64,000 nucleotides of DNA. Source: Callipepla californica brunnescens. Its lineage: Eukaryota; Chordata; Aves; Galliformes; Odontophoridae. The DNA lies in NCBI GenBank assembly GCA_023055505.1, contig JALIRH010000006.1:25703105-25767104 (forward strand). Reading direction: 5' to 3'. The position numbers were made by a program, and so were the translations under genes. The first letter of the stretch is position 1, and the number at the start of each line of letters is the position of its first letter. Under the pieces are notes generated by a model. It was not told the origin of the DNA, did not search any database, and worked only from the letters and a program-made list of their open reading frames with translations. Shown here piece after piece: positions 24,703 through 38,600 of the stretch.

Positions 24703-27700
24703 TATGCGTAAGAGGAAAAGATGTTCTGTCACCAGTTGCTCCCAGATGTGCAGTGTCAACCTCATTTTGCTTATGTTTATAAAATGTGGATGTTCGGCTT
24801 TCATGGCTACTTTTATAATTTGTTCTTTACATTTTCTTCTCTTGATTGTGTCAGAACTATATAATTTTTTAATTGATCTCTCTATATTTTATTGTTTTGA
24901 TATTAATGGAAAATACACATTGCTATCTATCAGATTTTCTGTAATTTATAAGCTATACTGCAGTGCAACTTACCAGGAAGACATGAATTTCCTCTTTAGA
25001 CTTGGTAAGAAACAAAAATGCAGATGCACATCAAAATGCATCAAAGCTTTCAGATGTAATTGCTAGTAGGTGGAAGAATAATTGGAGGTCAAGATATCAG
25101 AATTAGGCAGGTTTTCTGCAAGAAATATTATGCAGGTTTTCTGCATTTGTAAATATTCCAAATAAGGATGCTGCTTCAAAAACCTGATTGTGTGAAAACT
25201 CTCACTGCAGAAGAGCAAGAGCCATTCAATTAGAATAAAGGACAAAATGTTATTGTATTTATAGAATAATTATAATTTTAAGTGACCTCCAATTATTAGA
25301 ATTTCTGTGAAGAAAACAAGATAAACTGTCTACCATGCATTGCTTTTTGTTTTTTCCTCCCTAGTTCTGTGGAGTAAATATTTGATTATCCATTAGCAGG
25401 TATAAATAAACAATATAAAGCCAGCTTGAAAGTTATTTAGGATTTCTAAATGAAGGAATAGGAAATGCAAAGTTTAATTATGTGACAGTTAAGAATGCAA
25501 AATACTGGAAGATTTTTCTTCTAAAGTAACATTTTACTTGTATCTGCAGTCCACACAGATCTTCCTTCTTCATGTAATGTAACTAAAACTTCAGAGGCTA
25601 AAGTATGATAATTCTGAATTGTGTTTTTCTTGAATTGATAAGTTCAGAGCAGTCCTCAGCATGTTGATTTTATTAGTAAAATGTACAGTTTATATTCTGT
25701 AGTACAAGTGTAGTTCTGTACAAAATACACAAAGTGCATTTTTCTAAGAAAGAAAACCTTTAACTGCATAGTTTTTTTTCTTTTTATTACTTAATAGCTT
25801 GTAAATATTTTCCTTTTACGGTCTCAGACACAGTGGATGCAAAATATTTCATGTAATCTCAGGTAATGGAGATGAGGTTGCTGAGGTTGCTCATAGGTAC
25901 ATGGTTAGAGAATATTTTCTCTCTCTTAGAATGGGTCTTCAGTCAGCAGTTTAGCATATGTTAATGATTTAGGCAGAAGTTTAATATTAAACTTAGTTTT
26001 CTCAGTAGTGCTCTCCTGGCCTTTAGAAATGTCTTGTTTTGGCTGGTGAACTTTGTGCAGGAGGTTAGTATTTGTTACTGAGGTGAGTAGTACCACCCCC
26101 TCATGAGAACTGTTGTTTGTTAAAGTAATCTAGAACAGGCTAGCTGAATTTATAATTCTACTGGAGAGGTTGTGAAACAGTCTAAATTAGCTCTGACCGC
26201 AAACTTTGACCTGTTTGGCCTAATTGTGGGAACCATGCCAAAATTTGATACAAAGCAGTTCTGGGAATCTCTTTAAGATTAAATTCCAGAGCTGCATGAC
26301 TGATGTGCTAATGATATACTTGTGATATTAGGCAAGTGTTACTGCAATACAGTTACTGACTTGAGCAGATCATTCACCTAAACAGCAAAATGATCTCCAT
26401 TCAGATTTGAGTGATGGTTTGTGTCACAATGTGATTTTAAAAGACCCAGTTAAAATTTTGTGCCTCAAGAGAGCTGTTATGGTAGCAAAGAGAAAGGATC
26501 CTAAATATAGAGTAGCTTCCTAAGATTTCCTGAAGCTTCTCAGAGAGCAATTGTTGATTTGTTGAATTCAGGTGAATTTTGAGATGAAAAATCTGTTAAA
26601 GTATCTTTTTTTTTTTTTTTATCACTGATTTAATAATAGTAAAAGAAGTTTGGTGTGAAAATGCTCAGGTTTCAGTTGAGAATGATCTCTGCAGACTCCA
26701 CTGGTGAGCACCACTAACTGGAGTGCACTTCATTCATTTATGTCAGGAAAACTTTATTTACTCAACACAGACATAATAATAATGCGAATGCGTTTTTAAT
26801 CTATTATGATTTATTGTGCTCTTTCTGATGCTTTGCAAGAATGCTTATTTTTTTTTCAAGTTAAATCTTTTCAAGCTTTGGGAGAAATGATGAAAGAGAA
26901 CACAGTTTGGCTAAATTTAGTATTGCCAGCACTATGAGATACACTGCTGGCAATGCTCATCTCTTGTACCCAGGCCAGATAACAGAATATTTTGTAAGAC
27001 AATAGTGTTGGTACAGGTACTGTTGTCATGCTTACCCTCCAACAGAGCTAGAGTCCTCTGCTTTAGTAACTGCTTGTAAACAGAATGAGGAATCACCGTA
27101 TCCACGATTCCTGCTGAAGTTACTCAAGGGTGCTAACACTGGATAATGCATGGTCTTTCATTTTTGTAACCTGAACTCAATAGAATATGGGAGATAGGAC
27201 TTCAAAGCAGCTGGCTCTCAAGTGAGGAAATAACAGAAGTTCTCTTTGAGAACAGAAGTGACAGCCTGGAAGGAAGAGAATACCAGTTGTATGTTCCAGA
27301 TGCCAAATAGAAACCTTAGAGAACAAGTTTTGAAGGTAGAAAAAAGCCTTTTTCCTCCCGTTCTAGAGCTTCTGTGGAAGGATCAACAGCATCAAGATGA
27401 AATGGTGACAGACTATTTATTTATTTAATTAAATCATTGTTCTCACTCTTCTTTGCTATGCTTCTGTTGCTAGGAGTTAAGATTATTGCATTACATAATT
27501 TTTTTGGTTATTTTTTAACTGCTGCTCACAGTGTAGGTATGGTTTCAGATTGATTCACTGAGTAGTTACAGTTGGTGTTCAATGCTTCTTCAGTTCAAGA
27601 ACCTGATCTGCAGAAATGAAGAATGTGAGAATTTTATCCCACGAGAAGTGAAAGCTAAAGGACTTATACTGAGGGAAATGCAATTTCAAAGGTCATCTAG

Positions 27701-29579
27701 GACCTAGATGCACTGTTATTCCTAAAATTCCAGAAGGATCAAAGTAAGCTGCATCATAACAAAGAGATTCATTTCTGAATGTCTGGGCAGTTAGTTCCTG
27801 AAATTCATCTCTCTTTCTTGTATTACTGGTTGATTCGGAATACTGCTTAGAACTCAGGCACTGTAGTAGCTGTCCCAAAGCACTTTCTCATACTGGATGT
27901 TATTCTCTGGAAAGAAAGAAGACTGCTTAATACTTGCTTCTCTTAAATAGTAATGTGGTTTTAAAACGAGTGATGGCTTTTGGCAGTGATTAGAACTGAG
28001 TTGCTTGAATTCTGTTTCAGACCTGAAGAAGCAGTTATGTCAGAGATTATTTTTTCCCAGACACTGCTTGTATATATATAGCACATTTCTGTAGAAATCT
28101 CTTACCACAAAAATTAAGTGTAGGGTATTTTTTTTTTCTTTGAGAAATAGTGAAAACAAATAGTGAGTTCTACTTGTAATTCAAATTTTTGTTTCATCTA
28201 GCTGCCTTTTTGGGTACGTGAAACTGGCTTTTTCTCATACCAGCTAAGCTCTTTCTTCTTTTTCCCCAGTAAATGACATTTAGCTTTTACTGTATAAGAA
28301 TCAAATTTGTGAAAAACAGTGAAGAACACCTGCAACGTATGCACCTCAATTTTATAACTCTTTATTGATTTTGGTCAAGAAGATAAAAACTTTCCGTAAA
28401 TGGCTTATCTTTTCCTCACATAGTCTGTGAAAGTGTGGGTGTTTTAAAGCATCACTTAGTGATGCATCTTCAAAGTCTCACTGTGAAGTCCCTTGTGATG
28501 CAATCTCTTCACCCTATCTGTGGGTGTTCAGGGAGTCCGTGTTGTGATAAGGTGGCTACTGATGTGCTTGTGATTTTTCTGTCAGAGAAAGGTAATGGAG
28601 TAGGTTTATCAAAATGTGTTCCTCTAACGATCTGTATAGCTGTGCTTTCAGAATGGCAGGCATGGTTATGCATCTCTACATAGAATTTCCAAAGCTTCTC
28701 AATAAGCATACAATATAAATTAAAAATATAATAGATTTTCTTCTGCCAGGGGGTTTCAGGGGATTTCAGAAAATGCCCTGTATCTCTTTTTAAAATAAAG
28801 CACAAGAAGGAAATATTACTTTATCTTCCAACTGCTTGAGTGAAAAATTAATTTGCTGTTTGGAGTGATTCTTCATCCTGTACTCACTGAGTTATGGGTT
28901 GGGTTTTTTGTTTTTTTTTTTTTTTTTGTTACATGAATTATGGTTATCTATGGTTAAAGTAGTCTAGATGAAATCGGAAATTTTGCTTAATTATTTAAAT
29001 TGTTAACATTTAAATCTGATATGAGAGAATTAAAAAAGCCTTTTATTTTGCTTTGTAATGGTAAAGCTTGATGATGGCTTTCTTTACTTATTGTTTTCTT
29101 TATCATGTAATATGCACGTAGGGTTCCTGTGTGTCTCCTTCCTCTATATAGAACTTCAGATTTAGAACTGGCTCTTATCTGAGGTACAGTAGTTAGATGT
29201 CTGCAATTAGATTAGTGAAATTATTTTTAATCTAATTTTAAAGCAGGATTATTGTTATACTGTCTGAGCTGGTTGTATGGAAACAAAAATGTCCTGTATG
29301 AGTGACAAACTACTAGTATGGCTTGTAGTATGGAGAAGAAGGGAGAAAAAAAAAAGGAATTAGATTTTGATTGATTTCCATAATACTGATTATGTTGTGA
29401 AAATGTCATAGAATCTAGATGAGTTATCTCTAAAGGTAATGAAAATATCTTGCCATTGAAATAGAGGTCTTCCATTAGATAGATTTCATAATCATTTTTA
29501 AAATACACAAAGTTGCATGAATTTCTAGTGAACCTTTCTATGATCACTCAGACTTTTTTCTTCTTTTTTTTTTTTATAG

Positions 29580-29692
29580 TTGCATTAAAATCTTCAAACT
29601 CTACAAGACTAGAAAGAAATGGCATTCAAGAAAACAGAGCAGCAAAACTTGGAGAGGGGATGCAGATCCTGGAAGGAGAACTCTTACTGCAG
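29580..29692 (+). CDS. AHR: AHR exon 3 (start of PAS-A region)
   Basis: The exon is 113 bases and encodes 38 residues (about 82-119), starting VALKSS and ending EGELLLQ. Its first Val codon is split, the G coming from exon 2, as in mammalian AHR. It lies between a T-rich tract ending TATAG and the donor GTATGT. The middle ([19 protein letters not shown]) is the variable linker between bHLH and PAS-A and differs from the mammalian sequence, whereas the end is conserved. It is the first AHR exon in the window. The split codon requires an upstream exon ending in G, so this is not a gene start. Confidence 0.95.
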
Positions 29693-32600
29693 GTATGTTT
29701 TGCATTGGATCTTTTATGCATTCATTGGATTAAAATAATGTTAGACTATCTTCACCATACTATTTGTTCACTAGTGAAATAGAAAAAGGAAATGTTCCTG
29801 TTATCAGATTATTGTTTCCTCTTCTTTAAGTTAGCATTATGACACTCATGCACTTTTAGCTAGTGGTAATAGTGACTTTAAAGAGCAGATTTTAGTCTAC
29901 AGGGATCTCGTAGCTCTTGCTATATGTGAATTCTTAGAGTTGTATTTTTCCATTCCTTGCACATATTTTTTAAATCTTAGTATCTCTACTGACTTTAATG
30001 AATATTGTTAGATATGTCAATTGTTTGCTGCAAGTCTGATCGCTATCTTAAGAAAAATGTTCTCCTTAAAAGACCATTGGCCTGCAGAAATATCTTGATT
30101 TCTCAGAAGTTTCTGGTTTGAGAGAACCTAGTGCTCAAAGTGTAGGTTCAGAAGGTATTTTAAAATACTTCCAGTAACTCTTAGCCATATGAATGACTGG
30201 AAAGCATTAATAAAGCATTAATAAAAAATTGTGGTTTTTTGTTTGTTTGTTTGTTTTGTTTTTGTTTTTTAAATTAGTTTATTTTCATATACTAGCATGT
30301 CGAAGTATATGAAATACAATGATATAATATTAGGTCCAAAGGAAACTCAAGAAATGGCCAAGATAAGCATTCCAATATTCTAATTAGTTGCACAAAATAT
30401 ATTTTACTGAGACCTTCAACTCCATTTGAAATATGTTTCTAACCTATCTTGTATGTGTATCTTCTCCTTGGGCATATCAGAAGTGTCAAATTATTAGGTT
30501 GATCAGAGGCAGTGATTTGCTTAGAAAAAAAAAAAATAATAATTGACTGTTCAGAAGGTAGAAATGAAAACAGCTCCTAAGGTCCTTGCAAAACATTTAT
30601 TGTAAATTTAGTGCTAATGGAAATGTTTTTTCCAGCCAGCTGAAAAAGTAGGACCCAAGGGCACTTTTCTAACTTTATTGAAGTATTAAAGAATAATAAG
30701 GGAGTTGTTAGAGATAAGCATCTAGTTATGTAAAATATCTAAAAAGATACACTGGAGTTATCTAATTGTTTAATGTTAAATGTCATTACTTTTTATGACT
30801 ACTAAGAAGTTCTGTGATGAAAGTGCTGTAACAAAAGGATTTTTAATAGGAAAACAAATTTATTGCTGTAAATTCTAACCCCTTGTGAAGTGAATAAATT
30901 AACTGAACTTCTTAACTGAATTTCTCGATGTGATAAATATTTTATACTTTAAAAAGTCATTCATGAGAATGAAGAAGTGGGTAGACTTTTCTTAGGGAAT
31001 GTAAGAAACAAGTAATGACAATGGGAATTACCTAGAAGATATGGAGTATCTGAAAGATGTAAATAATTGTAACTGTCTTTTCTTCTGCCTAAGCTCAGGA
31101 GTATTTTCATCTCATGTATTTCCATACACTACTCCTGATGATGAATGTTTCCTTTTTATTTGCTAATTTTGCAAAGGTGGTATGAATATATACTCTATTG
31201 TTCATTGCTCATTGCCTTTTTCTCCATTCATAACAAGCAGGAAATTGAAATAACTCTCCAGAATAAAACTCATTTTCTTAGCAATTCAACATATGGTGGA
31301 AGTAGAGATCAAATACATCAGTGTACCTTCCTTAAAAGTCAGCTACATATCCCTTAAAATTACTTCTAATTATTTCAAAATCTTAATTTAGGTGCATAGT
31401 CTAGTAGACTTATGACAAGATGTGCAAGTGGAATTTCCGGCCTCTAAGAATTTTTTAATACACTGTAATGAACACTTTTGTAATTGCCTTTGTATTTGGG
31501 AGTAATTAGAATTTTTTTGTATAAGCAAAAATATAATAACCAATGCTCCAAAATAATAACCTCATTGAGAAATTTCATTATAGCTCAAAGGGTAATTATT
31601 TTAGGATTAGATTTTGCTAAAAGCTCTGTAATAATCAATACTGTTTTTATTGGAAGACATGGGTACCTGCATATTTTATGGAGTTTCCAGCAATGCTTTG
31701 TCATAGATATCTAGGCCAAAACAAAAAACAAAAAAAGCGCCTATTGGCACCTACTCTTTTACAGGATTTTTGGCTTACATAAGGTATCTGATTTCTGCAG
31801 TAACACGCTCAAAATGAACTGTCTGACAAAGATGATTGAATTCCAGGTAAAGGAACCATTTGCCTTTTTCACAGATTGGACAAAGAATAATCTTTAAATG
31901 AAACAGAGCAGAATAAGTAATTTTAACATGTGGCACAAGGTTAGCTGCTGTACAGTTCACAGAAGTTTTATATCAACCACTTGGGGTGAAATCTACTGCA
32001 AAGTAGGTCAGTGGAGGACACAAGCACCTGCCGTTGCAGTTTTCCTACTCCTTTGGGATTGATGTGAACTTTATCGAACTCAAGGATTTTATGTAACTGT
32101 TCTGAGACACTTTGAAACTCAAGATGTCTTGAATCGGCTTCACTGTTTCAGACTTTTTTATTAGTTGATACTACTTTGAGATAGAATTCACTAAACTGAT
32201 GTAAGGAGGTTTTAAAAAACTTCTGATGATAAATGAGGATAGTTTAAGAAGTGTCTACAAATTAAATAGGAGCACTTGGCTGAAATGTTATTCATTGCAA
32301 CATGTGTACTTTACCTAGAATTCACCAGTCTTTCAATCAGACAGTTAACTTGTCTTAATTAAATGTGTAAAAGAACAAGAAATAATAAAACCACATTCCT
32401 ATGAAATACAGAAAATCAGCTGTGGTGGTTACCATATTATGGTTCCATAAGGGTTAATGGTTGTGGACAAATGATGCTGTTTCATAAGAAAAAAATATTA
32501 TTATGTTGTTACAGTACCAAATACAATATCTTTCGCTTACTTTACATTTTCTGATAGTTATGACAAATTTGCATAATGAAGAGTTTTTAAAATGTTTTTT

Positions 32601-35600
32601 TTTTTTTTGAGTATGCTGGCCAAATCCAACTTTGAATGCAGCTGAGGAAATTAAGTGGCAAAACATACTTAATTCAGTCCCTCGAGATGGCCTTTTGTTA
32701 AATCTTGACTGAAATCCATAGAAGTAAATCAGCACCTTTCAGATGAGCTGCCAAGTCACAAATGTTCTGTTTGCTATCACAACAATTGCCATGAACCATA
32801 TTGATTTGGAGTTCAGATAAATGTCCTTTGCGTGACTTTGAACAAGGAGCCACTCAGTCTGCTTCTACATGGAGGGGGAAATCTTTTTGAAAACATTGTT
32901 TGCTTGCAACAGTCAACTTGTGCAGAGGTCTTCTATTTTAAGTAAGCTATAAAATGTTCGTTGGACTATATAGGGGCTCTTGATCACTTGATTTCCTGTC
33001 CACTTAGGCTTGTCTGTGCTATGAATAGAAGAGATTTTGGGAATCAGTTTGTGATGTTGCTCCCTTTTGTACTGCAGACTTCAGAACGTCCTGAAGGCTT
33101 GAACAGTGCAAACATTGTGAACTGAGGTTGTTACTAGATAAGCCTATAGCTCTTCATGCTGCTGCCCCTCGGCTCCTACAATCAGGAGTAAACAAGTCAT
33201 CAACAAGTTTTGGCTTCTCCCCTGACTCATTTCCTGGAATTTTCCAGAACGTTTTTCTTCCTTAGATGCGGTTTTCTTTATTGCGTCATGTGTACTTTAG
33301 AGAGAGGCGATGACGAATCCTTCTGTTTATGCTGTAAGATAATGATATGTTTTTGCATTCTTTACAATTCATTGTGACACTAGGTTATAGGTAAAACTAG
33401 AGCCATGATTATATATCTGTAAAGTTATCTCTGAAGCTGACACACTGATGTATTTCCTTCCCAGGCATTAAATGGCTTCGTATTAGTTGTGACAGCAGAT
33501 GCTCTGGTTTTTTACGTCTCGTCTACCATCCAAGACTACCTGGGTTTCCAACAAGTAAGATCTTGGGTATTTTTCTTTTTTTCAGTTTCAGAAACTTTGG
33601 TTAGTTTCTGAGTGCACAAATGTTTAGGGTCTGATTGTGTGATAAAATTCAGAGTCAGATATTCTTAGTTGGGTTACTTTGAAATTGTGTTACTTTTCTA
33701 CCAGGTTATGTAGAAATGGGATCTCAAGCCAAGCGCAACAGGAATACCATTTCCAAAGCTGTGCTAGGCAAGATAGGAAATTTTCACACTTAATTAGTCT
33801 TTACTGGAACAACTGTTTGAAATTTATACTGTGGTGTTACCCAGTTTATGATGCTGAATGAGACATAATTCAACGGGAAGGTAATTATTTTAATGGAAAC
33901 CTTTCATATAAAATTAAGTCCATATGGTCTAAGGCTTTTTTAAGAATCTGTTCAATAAATTTAGGATTTTAGTTCACTGTTTCTCTCCATTCCTTCCCAC
34001 TCTTCCTTTCTTAATTTAAAACAAGAATTTGTTAATTACAATTTATGTACGGCCTTGCAAGCCATGTACCAAAATAGTAAAGGCCGAGATCCAGAGATCA
34101 CATGTTCTCTAAGGAATGCAGCCCCTGGGATTAGTTTATGTTAATCTCTACTGGTTCTTATCTTTTTGCGGGAGTTAGGTAGATCAGTGAACAGATTGAT
34201 CCGAAGATGGTCCAGTGATGCTGTCTTTGGCAATCCATTCCTGTATACACAATTTCTGTTAGCCAGTAGCCCTTCTCTGGGTGATATTGGAGACTGCACT
34301 TGAATTACTGAGTACAGCATAGTGACACTGGTACATAACCTGAGTGATGTGTGCTATGGCATCAGATTTTTAAAAACTGTGGTCATTTACACGTTACCTT
34401 CTCATTCAACCATGGGCTACATCTCTGCAAAATATGTTTGTGTTTACTGCACTTCTGTGATGAAATACTTCCACATCTGTAGTTATCAGTTTATATCTAT
34501 TTTCACATCTGTTGGGAACTGGACAGCGATAAGTTCAGCTGCTGCCTAAAAATAGAGAGAAACTGTGCTTGGTCTACAAGTTTAGCTAACTGATAAGAGT
34601 TTGTGGAATGTTTGTGTAAAAGAAAATATTCCAAGCCAAACATTATTATTACTTATGTTGCAGATGGTTTCAGCATTAGAAAATGAAGAAAAATGCTTGG
34701 AAAATAAATGCGTATAAAATTTGTATAGTAGTGCCAGTAAATCAAATATATTATTTAGAAGTCTTGAAGGTCTAAAAATTTGCATTTCTGGCAGTGATTT
34801 CTGGAAAATATTGATTCTTCTTTGAAATTTATCAAGGCAAAATTTGAGTTCTGCTTTTGGCAACTCATCTTAATTTCCTAAGATCTATGTTTTATTTTAA
34901 AATATTTAGTGTTTATATAATAACTAGATTTTTGATTTATGTAGAAAACAAGCACTTTGATTCTTCTAAGTTGACTTACATTGTGGATGGATTTTTTTCT
35001 CCTTAATTATGGTTAAAGGGGTTGTCTATTTCCCCCAAATTTCTTTCAACAGTTGATCCTGAATATTGTAACTCTGTCATTTAGATCGTACTCGTGACCA
35101 TGCAAGTAGCAGTGACATGAGAGATTAATAATTACAAATTGTAAAGCATTCTTAAGGATTGCTAATACTTTGAACTCGTGTTCAAAATCTACTTGACTTA
35201 GTTTTGGAAGTTGTATGGTCTTCAGTACTTTTGTATTCCTGCAGTAAACAGAATGAGCCAGGACCAAGTACCAGCTGGCAAGTTTTTTATTTACCAGTAT
35301 GTTGGATGAAATGATTTAAACAAAAAATAAGCAAGTCTAGAACTGTTATGCTTAGGTAAAAGCAGGTTAAAAAACAAAACAACAAAAACAACCTTAACTT
35401 GAAAATGTGTTTTGGGTTTGTTTTTTTTTACAGTAATAGTTTTTATTATTTTTCACAAGTTTGCAGTCATGGGTATGACTGATTACTTCTATGCTGCCAA
35501 AAATTGTTTCACGAAGTTTTCCTGTATGCATGCAAATGTATGTTTTTATTCCCGAGCAAAGATTATTTTGTTATGCCGGTAGCAATGTTGACAACCAGAC

Positions 35601-38600
35601 AACTTCCATCACATTGTCAGTGAGGTTTTTTAATTCTTTCTTTCCTTCCTTCTTCTTTTTTGTATGTAGTCTGATATTATACACCAGAGTGTATTTGAAT
35701 TGATTCACACTGAAGACAGACCTGAGTTTCAACGCCAGCTACACTGGGCATTAAATCCTGCCCAGTCTGCAGATTCTGGATCAAATGTGCAAGGTGAGAA
35801 CTCAGCTAACTTTCATCTTTCCTTATCAAAATTGTTTTTTAAAGAGTTGTACATTTAAAAAAAAAAAAAAAATTAGATCCTTTTATATGAGCCAAGTGAA
35901 GGAATAATGGCTTTTAAATTCACTTGAATTTTATGGATATTTCAGCCAATAGTATATAAGTGCTATTTTTGAACTTTAAATAAGCACTGCTATTTATAGC
36001 ACAGCATCACAAGCATATTAATTTTGCTCTACACTGAAATACTTTAATGTGGAGTGAGAATGACAGAATGTCTCATGTTGGGTTTACTTACCATGGAAAA
36101 TAGCAAAGCAGCTAATCCTACAAGTTTGTGTCACAAACAGTGAGAAGTGGGCAATTTCTTTTGGTCGTACAATAAATGCAGAAGATTGTAGGTTGTTTGT
36201 TTGTTTTTCTTTTGTGTTCATGCTCAGTTATACCTCATATTTAATCACTGTTTGAATAGGAAAGTGATTTCTCTGCAGTAATTTTCTCCCTTGCACATCT
36301 GCTATTCCTGATAACAGATTATGACATCAATTTTGTTAGCTTACAAAGACTGGCAGACAGTCGGGTATGACAGCTTCTTAAAGCACTTCAGGCTGGTAGA
36401 TATATTCCATGACAAAAACTAGTTGTAATGTTATGGTGATATGGAATAGTGCTTTCCTGGTTGTGGAAAAGTTTTGCTCCTCCACATCTGCTACTATGCT
36501 ACATGTGCAGCCATGCAGATCACTGCTTCTCTTGGGAATAAAAGATGATACAAATGAGCCTTTAAGACCAAGTATTATGCTTATTAGTTTCAGATTGTCA
36601 CATGTTATCGTGACCGATCCTTATGTGACCTGCTATATTGGGAAACTATTGAGGAAAAATACGTTCAGATCAGAACAGAGATGTTTTCACCTGCGTACAC
36701 GTGCAATATGATAAGCTTAGTCTGATAAGTTAGTCTGCTTGACAATGACGACAAAACTGTTGAGTCAGTCATGGTGTTTCATTTTGCACAATAGTTGTTT
36801 AAATATATGTTACTATTTGATTATAGATTTTTTAATACAGAAAAAAGCTGTTTGTTTTTTTTTTAATAAATCAAACAATGGTAAAGCAATTTAGAACCCT
36901 TAACAATTTCCCATTCATTGTTTTATAGTTGAGAAATGCCATGATTTTCAGAGAAATCTTAAAAAAACAGCTGATGTTACTTGTTTGGCACACAGTTCAG
37001 CATATTTCAGTTTCTCATTTAGTGGACAACACTTACATTATCAGTGGATCAATGTACACAAAATCCGATGGAAAATATTCTACACAATTAATTAATATTG
37101 CAATTTAGTGTAGGAAACAGCTGCTGCTACTCAGAAGTCATGTTTTTATGTGGTGGCTTTCTGTTTACTTCAGTGTGAAAAGGTTGTGTTTGAATATTGT
37201 GATACCAGGCTGACTTGGCATCAGATTTTACTGAGCAATGGAAGTACCGCAAATGCTGAGCAGGATTACAAACAATAGTATGTTTGTTGTGTTACTAGCT
37301 TACTAAAAGCTGTTAAATTATTTTCATGCCTCAAATAGTGTAAAGTGTTTGGATGTTGAGGATTTTTAAAGTGAAATTTAGATTCATAACAGAGGATAAA
37401 TGCTATGATCATAAGGAACCACCCATTTTTGTAAATTTAATCTGCTTCTTTTTAAGTGCATCCAGCAAACATTTTGTGATATTTATAGATATTTTATAAT
37501 TGGACTCAGGCTTAATCACGGATTCCAGTCTCAGTCTGGGAACTAATTATGTTCCAGTTAGCCTAGACTGGTCGCTCAGTGCTCTGGTATGCTGCTAGAC
37601 CACGGGTTTCCTCAGCTGTTCCTGGGCCTCTCAGACACTCTTCCCAGCTCAGAGATTTTAAGATTCTGATTTTTCAGTCCCAAATATCTGTTTCAGGGCA
37701 TCGACTTTCTCAAAGGGACTGTAGTCTTTCTGCCTCACCAGCTGGCACCTTTCTCAGTTATAGTTGGTCCTGCAGGAGTGAAGTCCTGAAAGTAGCAAAG
37801 GGACACAAACGTTAGGAATATCTGAAAGGAAGGACGTTCTGGGGGCTTCCTTCATGCTGATGCTTGTGAAATATCAGTGCTGATAAATGCAATGTGTTAA
37901 CTATTTAGAGAAGACCTTAACTAATGTGTTTACAGAGATTCTGAGGGATGTCAGAGTTGTCATTTTTGAAAAATGAGCTGAAATTAACATACTGTTTCTA
38001 TACCCTTTCTTCATTATCCTTGCTTGCTTCTTCAGTGAGCATCTGACTCATTTCAGCACCTCTTGGAGAAATAATCCCACAGATAACAAGTGCTGAAAAT
38101 TCTCACCTGCAATTAAGCAATTCAAAAAAGAAAAAACCGGAACATAAAAAAGTCTGTAGCAGTAGGATGTAAGGAAGTAAGTTTGCTTTTACCTGATGAG
38201 AACTGTCCATATGACAAGGGAATTTGTTGTTTTTTATTTCTAATATCAGTTAAGTAGCAACCATCTTGAATCTGAATGTCCTTATCTGTAAGACAGCTCA
38301 GCTCATAATAGTGGCCTTGACTAACATACAGTTCTGCTGATGGCTGTAATATCAGCATTTTCCTTGTCATACTCTTTATCAACTAAGGCTCTTTTTTTCT
38401 CCTTTTTGTCTCCATAACTTGAGATCTGTTCATCAAAAATTGATCTTGCGCAGTTGTTTTCTTTTAAGAAAAAATGGAAACTCCTAATGCTGTTGTCTGA
38501 TGAGCTGGGTGACTCAGCATTCCTGTTACATTTATACGGCCTTTAGTTTGCAAGGCCTCTTGCTTCAGCTTTCTCTGATGTCATTTGCCTCTAATTCAGT

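Larger units (their letters stand above)
1..29579 (+). other. AHR: AHR intron 2 (partial, 3' part); no coding exon
   Basis: No exon can be supported here. I looked for the bHLH exon of AHR (basic region, PFPQDV and YLRAKSFFD motifs, GC-rich coding sequence with CpGs) and did not find it on the + strand. Because exon 3 begins with two bases of a split Val codon, this stretch should be the intron before it. Apart from the repeats listed separately (CR1 copies, mariner, microsatellites, homopolymers) the sequence is AT-rich unique intron. Open frames are all short and lack recognisable domains. The acceptor is the T-rich tract ending at 29579. Confidence 0.75.

Noticed and set aside
24704..25066. 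120-residue frame in intron 2
   Set aside because: It is rich in Cys, Phe and Leu as expected from AT-rich noise, with no homology I recognise; it begins next to a CR1 scrap.
25106..25145. Two copies of GCAGGTTTTCTGCA 26 bases apart, considered as a CRISPR-like or regulatory repeat
   Set aside because: There are only two short copies in a eukaryotic intron; this is most likely a small local duplication.
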